Notes under the pieces: generated by a model
The model's database searches: none
Told to the model about the DNA's origin: nothing
What the model saw: only the letters and a program-made list of their open reading frames with translations
In this document: positions 1 to 11,915 of the stretch, piece after piece
Layout: every line of letters starts with the position of its first letter
How positions within the stretch are numbered: position 1 is the first letter of the stretch
Program-made: the position numbers and the translations under genes
From: Pieris napi
Taxonomy: Eukaryota; Arthropoda; Insecta; Lepidoptera; Pieridae
DNA length: 64,000 bases
Assembly: GCF_905475465.1 (NCBI RefSeq)
Contig: NC_062244.1
Span: 5,964,501 to 6,028,500 of the forward strand
Direction: 5' to 3'

Positions 1-3000
1 AAACAAAGAATACAATTGAAATAATCAACTTTTATCAGAGATATTTGATAAAAGTTGAAGAAATCCAGTTTTAAATAGATTGCCACCATAGTTACCTCTT
101 ATAAGAGAATCACCCATGTATAGACTGAAGAAGATCCTTAATTATAGGTAGCTTTTGCAGATAAGCACGATAAAAATAGTTGTACTTTCAAGTACCGTTT
201 GTCTATGGAATGCTTTATCAATTGCAAACATTTCACCTCTAGAGCCAGCTAGAAGCCTTTATCTGAGACAGGTGGAACAGGCCAGATAAGTTGGCGTCGC
301 TCCAACGCCCCGATCGATTAGTTTCGACCCAATTCGCTATTGTCTTCATTCACTAGTAATTAATTCGCGTATAAAATTATACGGTTTATGGTTGTGATTT
401 TTTAGAGAATATTTAGCACACAGCTCTCTTGTTTAGTGTATTACGGTGATATTCGCCATGAGTGTAATGGATACTGTTCACGATCTGCTCTGGGATAGTG
501 GAGATAAGTACCGGACCTCGTCTTATATCAAACTTTCAGAATACTAAACGTTATTCAGCTGCGTTTTTAAGGTTCGGTATGTCTAAAAATAAGAACTGTA
601 TACAAACCAAACTACATTGATTTCAATGTATGCCCTTTGTAACGTTATTGCTACAGTTAGACACTTTATAGCTGAAATAAGTAACTACATTTTGTATGTA
701 ACAGTTGTTACGAATTTTAGTACATTTGCGACACTTGAAGTGATCTAAATCCGATTTTTGTACTCGTTTCGTGACATGATCTATACTTTCTTCAATTTTA
801 AATTATTGCTTTGAGTACATGTGATATTGGCAAAAGTGAGATTGTTGTCTAAAGTCTTTCTTCTCTTTTTGTCGAATTGTGTTTACGTTGTGATGAAATA
901 TTTTTTATAAATAACGGCTTAAATCGAAAGATAAGTGTAAGTTTTTGTATAGGTAAAAAAACAAAAAATAAAAATTAATAATGCCTATATTCCAGTTATA
1001 TACGATAATAATTACATACTACATAAGGTTATGTTATTATTGTATTTAATATTAGTACACGAACTCCGAAGGAGAAAAAGCCTTCTCCAAACTCTTCATT
1101 TGTCTCTTAAATTCGCAATTTTTTCAATCTCTCCCCGGTATTTTTTGTTATTTTAACTTTCCACGTTTTAACAATATGCACATTTAAATAATCAGCTTTA
1201 TGATATTGTCATGTCTACCTTCATAACTCGCATAAAACGTCAACTAAATTACATGAGAAAGCTGATAGTCGAGTCACGTTGCAATTATATTTGAAGGTAA
1301 AAGTTCGGCGTCCGCTGAAAGGAAACCTAGAATCACCAACAATTTCTAAAGCGCTAACTAGGTGTGAAGATAAGTGCTAATGGCGTTAGTTGAAACTGAA
1401 CGTGATACAGCTGTGATAGATAGATATGTTTATCGGTTAATAGGATAGTTTGTACATGTTATCTAGATACATTAGGGGCATAAGATGATGTCGCTCTAAA
1501 CTTTAGCGCTGAGACAGAATTACAAAACTAAGTAATACTTCAGTAGTTTTCAACAGATCTTGTTAGAACTGGTTTTGCTTATACATAATAAAAAATAAAT
1601 AAGTCTTTTTAAGTGTATTGTCTTATAAACCTATATGTTTATTAAACGTTACGTAATGACGTGGTCACTTTTATGTCAATAAATTAAGAATAACATATAT
1701 TCGCAAAATCTATCTTTCTTATAACCACAATATATTTCCGAGACGCTAAATCAAAGAATATATATTTCAAAGGTAAGTTAGTATGATAAAGTATACACAA
1801 TAACAAGTACATAATTGATGTAAATTGCAGAAACAATTAGACCAAATAAAGAATATTAATATCCGTTCACGTCTCGAAGCAATAAGCTGTGATTAACGAT
1901 AGTCTTGGCACTGCTTAACCACCCCGTGAATCGTGATCCGATACTAACATTAGCAAGGTCTTGCACGTTTGTACCACAGTTTACTGGGTAATAGTGATAA
2001 AGAATCCTACATACATGGCGATGGCATTCATAAGCCTCTAACTGATTCATAATGGAAGATTCAAACTAAAGCAGAAGAAGAAGAGACACATTAGTCTCTT
2101 CAGCACAGCGTAATCACAATTTAAAAGAACAAGGATAAATTACAGTTTTTGTACTTTATTGTGTATCTGTATTTACTGAAATAAAGAACATCTTAAAAAT
2201 TATAATTTATATAAATGTTAATCGTTATTTTAATCTTATTTCAAAAGATTCATAGTTACAATCGTACTAGTAGTTGCAATGTGACTCTTCTGAGCATAAT
2301 ATTTTCGGCATCATATGAGAGATTTCCGTCTTTGAGTCGTAATTCTTGTCTGAATCAGGTCTCTATGAATTTCTTTACCATTTACCCTTTTCCACGGTAA
2401 ACTAGTATCGATGTACTATGTTTAAACGTCAGCACACGACTTTAATGGCCGGCCATTTGTTACCATAACGGCATTAGGCCCAGAACACGGTTATCCAGTG
2501 TAGTTATAATTTATTTATGGCGACGTGTTTTATGACCTTAATTTGCGGCGATTCGCCTAACGAGATCTTGTCAAGTGTCGATTATAGCTATCTTGACGCG
2601 TATTAAATGATTGACTGTAATTTTCTGTTTACTGTGTCGAATGGATCGGCGGTAATGCGAGGTGATTTTTCATATGTTCTTGATGGTTTAATGTTTAATA
2701 ATGATGTATGTATGTATGTAGTGTGGACTTGGAATCCAAGTTCGCACTTGCGACAAGGGCAAGGGAAGTAATGATGTTTATGCCGCTTATAAATATTCCT
2801 AACTATTGGTTGCTTTTGAATTGTCTTAACTTGACAATACTATTGTATTAACTGTGGGCCCCGGTATACTAAGGGTACGAAGTATTTATAAAAATAAACG
2901 TCTAATATCTTGTTAACGTATCACGAAACGTGACAAGTGGAATAAAAGTAGCGAATTCGAAATTCAAATTTTGGTCGTCGCAAATATTGCCAAGTTAAAC

Positions 3001-5092
3001 AATCGATAAACGTTATATTGATACGTTATAAGCGTAAGACGCGATATAATTGAGACACGCTGGCATTTTCCCAGTGACCACCTAATAACTCTTTGATGTG
3101 CTTTAAGCCCCGACAGACGATCGTTTGGCATCCGTTTGGTGAAACCACAGAGTGTATATTGTTGTTTTTGATGGTTTATTTTGACAACTATTGTTCAGGT
3201 TAAACAGGATCGCTAAGTCGAAAGAAGTGTTCATTCCGTAAATGGAAGGAAAAATTCGTTAAAGTGTCATCGTGTCTTAGAAATTATCGTGTTACCCAAA
3301 AATCGGCAAACAAAAGACACATTTAAAAAATTTTAATGTGTGTTCTGATAGGGAATTAAAACCTATATCCCAGCCGTTAAAACTTCTTTACTAAACCGAC
3401 TATATTTAGCTATGACACCATCATCTTTTACTTACTAGATAATATGTATAAAACAACTTGTGTCACATTGAACTACTGTATTGTACATAGACTATAGCAG
3501 TTTGTGAACGTGACAGATATTTGGAATACACGTGTGCGAGTAAGCACTGTGGTTAACTATTGGAGTAGCGCCAGAAACAAAATTGGATGTGGCTAAAGTT
3601 ACCAAAAATTACGAGGAAAATGCTATGAATGAAAACATATAAGGGAAGTCAAAAGCCTGATAGTCCCTCGTAAAAATACGTTGCTCAATGTCATTTTAAA
3701 GTCAATAAATTCCTTGTGCTCATTTCACAGTCGACACTTTTGTCACACCCAAATTTTTTAAGTTATACTTTTGGCGCGTTAGGGAAAAATTATGAGAGTA
3801 AATTTTTACGATGCGCGCGCACACCGTCACAAAAAAGCGACACCCTGAAGTTACATTTTAGTTTTTTTCTATATTTAAATAAACTTTATTTAACTAAATA
3901 ATGCGTTATAATAAAACTTCCAATGTATTAAATACCTTTTTTCTATTGTTAGTGTCGATTTTTCTACAAACGTATATTAACATTTTTGAAAAGATTTTTA
4001 TCTTGTTACGCCAAAGAAGTATAACTTCTAACGCGTGTACATAAATACACACGCGTTTTTTTTTTACAATAATGTGTAATTAAAGTTTTTCCGTGTAATG
4101 AATAATTTTTATATCCTTGCTTGTTTCTATGAAAAAGTCCATGGGAATACGCCTCGTAGTTAATGCGCTTTGTATTGCAGAAGTTAGTTCGTCATAAACC
4201 ATTGGAAGGCTTAATAAAACCTTGACAAAAGATGCCGTGCATCTTACCTTGGTTACGATTTTATTTATCTGGTAAAAACATTCTAAAGAACCCCGACTCC
4301 CAGAACCAACATTGGGTTCCGTGACCCTCTTCACAGGATGTGTCCTACCTTAGATTCCATCACTAACATCGACCCTTTTTCGCACTCCTCTACTGCTTCA
4401 TTTAAGAATAAGTTAAAAGTCTTAAGCCTTGTATCTTCCTTGTTTTTTTTTATAGCTGCTAGTTTAGTGTTAAATTTTGTGCTGTCATATTTTGTCTTGT
4501 TTTATTTTGTATTGTATTCTTTATCAGTGAAACTTTTTTTGTGGATATGTCCAATGTGTCTATTTATTTTATGTTTCACTGTATAGAGATGTATCTGTTT
4601 AGTTTCCTTAATAAATAAATAAAATAAATAAAACTTTAGTCCACGTTTCCTAATAAAGCCATGATTTGTACAATATGCTGTAATATTCTATTTGAAATAT
4701 GTAGTAGTTTCGAGATAACATACATCGTATTTATTATATACCAATTACAATTGTATGATATGTGTAGGCTATATAGAGTTTTCAATAAACCCATTCATTG
4801 TAAATGTGCCTTCGTGTTCTCATGTCGTCCTACAAACTTTCACGTGCCCAATAAATTACATGAAACAGTTTAATTTGTCTTTGTACATTCCTCCAGTGTT
4901 TAATGTCACAAATCTGTGGCGCCTACTTACACCTTATTACACAGATTGCCGTTCATCACTCGGTTTCTTGTTATTCAAATTTTGGTATAATTAATGAGCT
5001 TTTTATGCTTGGATTCGGCTGTTTTAGCGTCACAATAAGACGTGTTTCTTGTAGATTAAACGCTGTACACTAATAACCATTTTTTGATTATA
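1..5092. other. Non-coding flank, no gene recognised
   Basis: There is no exon with recognisable homology. Short frames (for example 64 codons on the minus strand at 1856-2050) look accidental. A (GTAT)n run lies at about 2702-2720. An inverted repeat at 4030-4038/4049-4057 (AACGCGTGT and its complement) is followed by a T-run. The stretch 3760-3860, rich in GCGCGC, resembles dispersed lepidopteran repeat sequence, but only weakly. The region may be 5' flank or first intron of the MICU gene. Confidence 0.5.
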
Positions 5093-5345
5093 TTTTTTAC
5101 ACGCTTTATATTAGCTTCACCTGTATGTATGTATGTATGTAACCGACTCCTTCGGACTCGATTTTGACCCACTTTAAACGGACAGATTTAATTCAAATTT
5201 TACGCACCTGTCAAAGATCGATGACAAAAAATTTAACTAAAAAATAAATAATAGTTTAAAAAACTAAAAAACACGCTTTTAAAGCACATCAAACTAAAAA
5301 GTTAAAAATAATTCCTACTTTAGGCTGAAAATGGTAATGAACAAA
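5093..5345 (+). repeat. Dispersed repeat with uninterrupted insertion site
   Basis: This copy of an interspersed repeat starts at TTTTTTACACGC and includes TTCACCTG(TATG)n, CCGACTCCTTCGGACTCG and ACCTGTCAAAGATCGATGACA. It matches 61801-61907 plus 63431-63456 nearly base for base and shows the site before the 61908-63430 insertion. Its second half (about 5248-5345) matches the reverse complement of 63530-63625. Confidence 0.75.
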
Positions 5346-6224
5346 ATATTTTTTTTACATTTGCATTTGTTTCTCTTTTTCGTAAATTGGTTATCCTTAT
5401 TTATATTTTTAACTATACTGTACTATATGCCACTTTATTTTTCATTCGTGTAAATTGTATTGTGTGCAATTAAGTGTCACTAATTACTAAGTTTTAAGAA
5501 ATTAGCGTTTTAAATATTACTTTTTTCTTTAATCATATTTAATTATATGTCGTTTCTTACTAAACATGTTCTTGCCTAGATTTTTTATGTAGTTGAAAAA
5601 TTAAGTTGGAACTGCTGAGTTAAGGTTTCTTACTTTCTTATATATAGCATATTTTTCTATGGCACTAAACCAAAAATTTGAAACGGAAAAGGTATGACAG
5701 GCTGAATTCTGAAATAACTATCAATCATACATCTAATGTCAGCATCCGTCTGAACATTCACTAACTGTCACTGTCAAAAATGTCAAACCGTACAATGTTA
5801 TTGAACCTGCTCTAGATTATGACCTGACATCATGAAATATGGCTGTTGTTAAATACAATAGACACATTTCTGAGTTCATTACTTTTTTTTAAACTCATGT
5901 AACATGGTGATCAGGAAACACACTTAAGAATTTTAAGACATAGCGCTGACAAGACATTAATATATTTGTTTTCCTAACAAGAATGATTGTAATTGCATAA
6001 GAAGATTGAAGCAACGGAGTGGCGTACTTGGGCCATCACCTCCTTCATGGTTCTCCATTTAATTATGGTATAATCCAGGTTAAACGGCATAATCTGTGGA
6101 GTAGATGGGTAATGTGATAGAGAACTGGGGTAGAGATGTTGCATCTGGCACAGGACGGCAAACTTCCAGTAATGAAGAAGCACGAAACGAAAATAAGATA
6201 TCGCAGAAATTCTAATCAATCAAT

Positions 6225-6375
6225 CAAAATACGTTTATTCAATTTAGATGCTTCTTAGAGCATGCTTATGAATGTCAACAACGTTTACAAAATTCACGAA
6301 AGAGCAAGACTACGCCATCCGTTCGCAAAACTACCAGGAGGCCTTGTTCTGAGAAGAACGGGCAAGAAACTCAAC
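6225..6375 (-). mobile_element. LINE 3' end fragment (antisense)
   Basis: The fragment contains an (AATC)n run followed by AAAATACGTTTATTC. Its complement is a typical tail of lepidopteran CR1/Jockey-type LINEs ending in a short tandem repeat. The body (GCAAGAAACTC and similar) is shared in type with the 23.7-kb and 31.3-kb fragments. No coding frame remains. Confidence 0.45.
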
Positions 6376-6764
6376 ATTGCTTAAACAAAAGGGATTGCAC
6401 TGCCCCGCGTTGAGAATCACACACTTACCTACACGGTAAATCCTTAAATAACTTTGAAATACGGTAAGCGCCATTAAACATATCGTATTTTTACTAATAT
6501 ACAAATGTTTCTACAATAGGTACTTTAAAGCTGTCTGAAGCAGATTTATTGCGGTCCCCATGTAGCTCCGATTACAAACGAAAGTTAAAAGTGCGTGATG
6601 TACGCGATCGTGGTACACGATCGGGTAACAGAAAAAACTTGTCATTGCATTTGTAAAGGTTTATCGTATGGACAAAAGACAATTGAATTTACACTATAAT
6701 ACAAAAGCCTTTGATTTCAGATACTTTACATTTAAATAGATTTATATTTCTATCATTGTTCTGT

Positions 6765-6919
6765 GCCCTTTTTTGGCAAAGGCCTCCTCTAATTCCCGCT
6801 ATTTCTGTCTGCACTGTGCCACTGTCTGCCATGTACCACCCGCTGACCTTAATCTGGTCTATCCACCTTCTAAATTGTCTTCCTCTTTTCCGTTTATTGT
6901 ACCTTGGGCACCAGTTTAA
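6765..6919 (-). mobile_element. Decayed LINE reverse-transcriptase C-terminus
   Basis: On the minus strand the frame reads KRKRGRQFRRWIDQIKVSGW and then a region like EIAGIRGG. This resembles the R-GRP-RRW-D-I tail that ends many RTE-type LINE open frames. It is truncated on both sides, and the left-hand end of the fragment as read on this strand is interrupted by the MITE at 6920-7160. Confidence 0.5.
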
Positions 6920-7160
6920 GGGTGAGATCTATAGTGCGCACTTGGACTTTGCTCAGACTTTACTTACGAAAAACACTAAGGTTAAACTATGATTTAGTAT
7001 ATTTATAGACATTTTAACGGTGAGATTAAGCTAAGCTCAAGCTAAGACAGAAATTGATGTTTCATTTCATGCAATACCTTCTTTATTATCCTTTAAAAAA
7101 GTAAAGAATGGTTATAGTTAAGTCTGAGCAAAGTCTAAGTGCGCTCTATAGATCTCACCC
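6920..7160. mobile_element. 241-bp MITE with TAA target duplication
   Basis: The termini are inverted repeats starting GGGTGAGATCTATAG, with about 45 bp of near match including ACTTTGCTCAGACTT on both sides. They are flanked by TAA at 6917-6919 and 7161-7163. The TAA duplication suits PIF/Harbinger-type transposition. It has no coding capacity. Confidence 0.8.
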
Positions 7161-7163
7161 TAA

Positions 7164-8523
7164 TACTTTGTTTCTCCACTTTTCCGTTGTCACCGTGTGA
7201 ATTAACACTATAGGTTTAATTTATTAAACAAAGCAAGAACAGTGTTGGTGGTTTGGCGTGAGACTAACAGTCCTGCATTCGAATTCAGTGCAACAATCTT
7301 ATTACGTGCTTAAGTACACTTGCTTCTGAGGAAATGTTAGTCTATGAAATGTAAATTTGGCGCCTTCAGCAATTATAGAATACATCACTTGTTGTCTATG
7401 TCATATCTGGTATCTATGATTTGCTCTGTGTAATGTGTATAAGCTTACTTCCTTTTTCGCCATTGTCTGGTTAACAATAAAATATAATTAACACAGTGAT
7501 TAATAAAATACTCGTTTCATTTAACAGGAAACCGACAAGTCTTAGATCCAAGAATGTCAGGTATAGACTGTGTGGCTATAGAGCTGTGTTCATTTCGTTT
7601 ATTAGCAACGAGATAGATAAGGACAATCCATAGCTAATAGAGGTTTATAGTACTGTTTCTTAAGACGAAAAGAATGTGAGTTAAAATTGTCGCCGTGCTA
7701 ATTAAAACAGTGATTTATAAACGTATTATAAATTTAAAAAGATATCGTATATTTAAAAGATCTTAATGGTCATCGGGATTGATTTAAAGCTAATATCAGG
7801 TGTTATTTCGTCATTTCAAAGTATCTTAATGGACTTTACTCTCCCAAATTAAATTTAATCGTAATTAGGGAGTTAATGGTGGCTTTGATTGCGTATCGAC
7901 ACATTTTTTTACATTACAGTATCAATGCTTAATGCTTTAAGAAGTTAGAAGAGCACTTTTAAAATGAATCTAAGGCCTGGGTAGAGTTACCAGATTTCCG
8001 CATGTGTATTTGTATTTTGTTTGATAATATCACTTGTGTGTCAGTTGATATGTTTGTGTGCCCGCAACCCCTCAATTGAGTAATATTCCATATATTTTAT
8101 TTATTATTTAAGCATTTGTTGGTAAGGCGTAGTTATAAACTGTAACAATTTGGTTTTTCCGGGAATCAAATGTTCTACTTACTGCCTCCAGTGCCACACT
8201 AATGAGCCTTGGTAACACTCACTTTAAATATTCACAAGTATCTTTATAATAATTAATAACGTTTCAAATCTAGACTGTAGAAAGCCTTATGGTGTATCAT
8301 TAAAACTAAACAATTTCTCTCAAGACATCTTCGACTTTCATTATTATCAATAGGCTCTTCCAATGAGTTATATAAAATGCCAATACAAAATATATAGCAG
8401 GATGTCAATACATTTATATGTAAGAGAAATTAATCATATCTTAGTCCAACTCTCCGCTATTCATTTTCAATTGCTATGCAATGCTACCTGCCCTGGTTGG
8501 CGCAAGTAGACATTTATTAATTT
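7164..8523. other. Non-coding, degenerate SINE traces
   Basis: A worn tRNA-like SINE head is visible near 7228-7300 (CAGTGTTGGTGGTTTGGCGTG and a B-box-like GCATTCGAATTCAGTGC). A tail-like piece lies near 7527-7560 (AGGAAACCGACAAGTCTTAG). Nothing else is recognised. Confidence 0.4.
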
Positions 8524-8807
8524 ACTAGCTGATCCGGCAAACGTCGTTTTGCCATGTATATCATTTATAATAAAAAATAGGGATTGCTCGTAGAGGGGTG
8601 AAAATTAGGGGTTGTATGTATTTTTTAATGCTGTATCATAAAAAAATTAAAATTAATCTAAAAGTTTTAAAAAAAATAGGGGGATGAAAAATAGATGTCC
8701 GTTTTTTCAGACATACCCAATATGCACACAAATTTCATGAGAATCGGTCCAGCCGTTTCGGAGGAGTTTAACTACAAACACCGCGACACGAGAATTTTAT
8801 ATATTAG
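8524..8807 (+). mobile_element. CTAGCTGA..-type non-LTR/SINE repeat, copy 1
   Basis: The copy runs from ACTAGCTGATCCGGCAAACG to an ATTTTATATATTAG tail. It contains AGAATCGGTCCAGCCGTTTC, a phrase shared by many lepidopteran RTE-related repeats. It is closely similar to 19525-19822. The family name is uncertain. Confidence 0.65.
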
Positions 8808-9284
8808 TTTTAAAGGAATAAATAAATTTTAAATATAGTGAAACTAAGAAAACCTTTGGCTACCAAAATGTACAATATGATTAAGTATTATGATAATATG
8901 TACAAACATTTTGTTACTTATTAGATATATAAAGATATATCAAATTATAAGTTATAATTTTAGTAGGAATCCCCTACCCAAGCCACCTCGAGCCAGTATG
9001 GTGCCTAAACTTAAAATGTTGAGATTTCAAAAGAGTAAGGGACGATTCCTTATTACTCCGACTTACACCAAAAGAAATATTAACAGTCAACTATAATAAT
9101 AGGTTCTAAAACCTCTATTAATAGCTATATACAATTTTGTTTTATTATAACTATAGTATCTGGGTTCGATTCTCAGAAATTACCTACAGGTAGTGACTAA
9201 ATCGTGAAGACAACGGTCTTAAACATGTCATAGAAGTCTGTTAGAGAAAAATTGTTAATGAAACGAATATAGATAGTTTCTTAA

Positions 9285-9746
9285 TAGCCCGGTCATTTTA
9301 GACAATTGAAATAAAGAAAATTCCGACAAAGCCAAATCTTCGTAGAGACCTTAGGTTTACCACAAGGAATAAAGTGTCAAAAGTCCCCATCAGTCCCATG
9401 TGAGCTTAGGGACTTATTCGGGGTCCAAGGTCAAAATAAAAAGCGCAATATCTGGGAAATAGTGAGTCTTAGAGAAAAAATCATGGGGATCATTTTTATA
9501 GAGAATTTTAAGATCTACAACTTTGCTCTGAGGTACTTTTCGATAAAACTTACCGTTTTCGAGAAAAATCCAAAAAACCTAAAATTTTGACCTTTGACCC
9601 CGAATAAGTCCCTAAGCTCACATGGGACTGATGGGGACTTTTGACACTTTATTCCTTGTGGTAAAACTAAGGTCTCTACGAAAATTTGGCTTTGTCGGAA
9701 TTTTCTTTATTTGATCACTATTTTTATGTCTAAAATGACCGGGCTA
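9285..9746. mobile_element. 462-bp palindromic DNA element, TTAA flanks
   Basis: The two arms (about 9285-9430 and 9595-9746) are near-perfect complements, ending TAGCCCGGTCATTTTAGAC. TTAA stands on both sides (9281-9284 and 9747-9750). Termini and internal phrases (GTAAGTTTTATC, TTGTAGATC, TCTATAAAAA on the complement) match the larger element at 61908-63430. It is non-autonomous, with no frame. Confidence 0.8.
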
Positions 9747-10000
9747 TTAATATGTTATCCCAATATGTTTTACAGGGCTGTACATACAGACGCCCGTAAA
9801 TATTTTATATAGGTAGCATTACGCAAATAATTTATATCCAACTTGTTGCGATGAAGCCGTCTCGTGTCCTGTCTTTATAAAATATTGACGGTATTCAATG
9901 TGCTTGAATGCAGGTTGACTAAAATAAGCTTCAAAGGCCTATCGAAACTTGAATTAATACATACGAATTTAGTATCGACTAAACTTTTTTATAAATAACT

Positions 10001-10235
10001 AGCAAACTCGCCGAACTCCGTTTCGCCACCTCCGCCGCCACAACAGATGGCTTCGTTTTATGTAACATTTCGTTTGGTGATCCCGCTTTTCTGTTGAAAT
10101 TTTTCCTGAATTTTCTTTGCTATAAACGGAGCCCGAGACCTTTCCAACGAATGCAAAACCGTGGAAATCGGTTCGTGCGTTCTGGAGTTATAGCGTCAGG
10201 AAGGAAAACCCGACTTATTTTTATATAGTAGATAT
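10001..10235 (+). mobile_element. RTE-related short repeat
   Basis: The sequence opens AACTAGCAAACTCGCCGAAC and ends with TTTTTATATAGTAGAT. It includes GGAAATCGGTTCGTGCGTTC and so follows the same plan as the 8.5-kb and 19.5-kb repeats. It is a separate subfamily and is non-coding. Confidence 0.5.
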
Positions 10236-10283
10236 TATTATCCTATTACAATGTATGTTGTAGATAATATACTATTACATACA

Positions 10284-10691
10284 GAGAGTTGGCTTACTGG
10301 CTTGAAGTTGGCGTATGACTCTCCGTTGCACCAACACCTTGTGTAATCCTGGTCGCGCAGACGCTTTAGCGGGGGAACAGGAGTTCATGCGTCCAAAAGA
10401 AGGGATGCTGACAACCTCCCCCAGATTTACACATCAGGGCGAATTGGCTGATGTGAATGGCCCTTGTGTGAAGGTCCATTCCACATCATTTGTGGACATA
10501 GAGGACCGTGATTTCAATTTCGTGGCGGGATGCGGACAAGGCTACGTTGTTACCGTGTCCTGCCTCGGGCGATTGCTGGTGGCGTCGTGGGGTTTTAGTG
10601 GAGGCAACGTGCGGCGGGAGGGTATAACGCCTCTCCCCACGAAAAATACTCATTCGAGGTCATAGGTTCGAACCCCGACTGAGTACCATTT
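10284..10691 (+). mobile_element. tRNA-derived SINE split by another insertion
   Basis: The A-box half (AGAGTTGGCTTACTGGCTTG ... ATGACTC, 10284-10322) and the B-box half (GAGGTCATAGGTTCGAACCC ... GAGTACCA, 10656-10687) match one continuous SINE head at 39177-39250. About 330 bp of GC-rich DNA separates them and ends in GAAAAAT next to a possible ACTC duplication. The 116-codon frame across it begins inside the SINE and is not a gene. Confidence 0.7.
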
Positions 10692-10732
10692 TTCATTACA
10701 TTAGCATTTACAGAGCAAAGAACGTTATTATT

Positions 10733-10835
10733 AGGGATGCATCGATACGCTTTTTTACCGATACGATACCGATGCCGATACACTTATAGGAATATCGTCG
10801 ATACCGATACCAACGCTTATTGAATTAAAATTAAA
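10733..10835. repeat. GATACC-rich degenerate repeat, hAT-like end
   Basis: TTAGGGATGCATCGATACGC is followed by several degenerate CCGATACC/GCCGATAC units. Such tandem subterminal motifs next to TAGGGATG-like ends are seen in hAT-type elements. The second terminus was not found. Confidence 0.35.
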
Positions 10836-11864
10836 TTAAGATAAAATATATCAAGTTAAGTTAAAGTTTATAATTTTTATTAAAAAAATATATATACAAA
10901 AAATAGTCACAAATTTTGAATTATTTTAAAGGTTGTTACTAAAATTAAATATAGAGTAATAATTAAATTAAAATAAAATAAATAACTGTTAATAATTAAA
11001 AATTAACAATGATAACATTGTTGTTATTTTGTATTTTATTAAATTTGGTATCGAAAAAATACTACTCGCGATAGCAGTTAAAAGTCAACTAAATTATCTT
11101 CAAATCTACGTTCAATAAAGTCTCAATGATCTCTCGCAAGCCATAATATCTGAAGCCAAGAACATGGGTTGAAGTGCCACTTTATCCTATTATTCTACAT
11201 ATTAATATACACATCTCTCATGTAAAAGAAACGCTTATATTGTATAAGTTAATTTTTCTTTAAATCGAAAATAACGAAAAGGCTTTCTTAGGCGTTCCAC
11301 TAACATAAACACTACATAGTGTGATATCTATAAACATGTTAGTTATCAAAACGTCTCTATTTATTATGTACATTTAAATTGTAATTAACCTTCAAAACTT
11401 TCCAATTTGGACACGGTTATAATGAACATTCCCGACATTACAACAACACCGGTAGCAATAAACGGGTGTAGATAAATGTCCGGGTGCACATGATGTATGG
11501 ACGCCGATCGGCGATTATCGTAATTCATAAATGTGAGAAAATTATTTAATAAAACCTGCTCGAGTACTTAGATTAATTATGCAAGAGAGATGGATTTTAA
11601 TGGGACTTACAGTTTTTAAAATTATCTTTCATAGACGGGTCATTGCGCGTACCATATGGAATTTGTTGTAGGTACACTTTATTGCAGTGTATTTTGATTT
11701 TACGTAAAAAAATGTTATAAGCTCCCGGCCTCTTTTATGACATTACCAAACCTATTTAATATTTAAAAGAATAATTATTTTCTAAATGAATCAATTCAGC
11801 AAATAAAAATAACCTAAATTATGTGCCTAGAATAGTGAACTTGTAAATCCTACTACTCTTTACC

Positions 11865-11865
<1 letters not shown>

Positions 11866-11907
<42 letters not shown>

Positions 11908-11915
11908 TATATTTA
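11866..11915. repeat. (TA)n microsatellite
   Basis: An almost pure TA dinucleotide run of about 48 bp. It abuts an antisense LINE 3' tail (GGAGGCATACGGGCAGGAGG onward). Confidence 0.9.

Noticed and set aside
459..548. 29-codon frame MSVMDTVHDLLWDS... as a MICU first exon
   Set aside because: No good donor at the right phase and no mitochondrial presequence features.
1856..2050. 64-codon minus-strand frame
   Set aside because: No recognisable family, no splice context and ordinary length for AT-rich DNA on chance.
4338..4586. 82-codon hydrophobic plus-strand frame
   Set aside because: Hydrophobicity arises from TTT/TTA-rich low-complexity DNA; no start context, splice site or homology.
5974..6219. 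81-codon minus-strand frame
   Set aside because: No recognised domain and lies next to LINE-tail debris; probably non-coding.
10315..10665. 116-codon plus-strand frame in GC-rich DNA
   Set aside because: Starts inside a SINE head and ends in the SINE B-box half; it spans an insertion junction and matches no protein I recognise.
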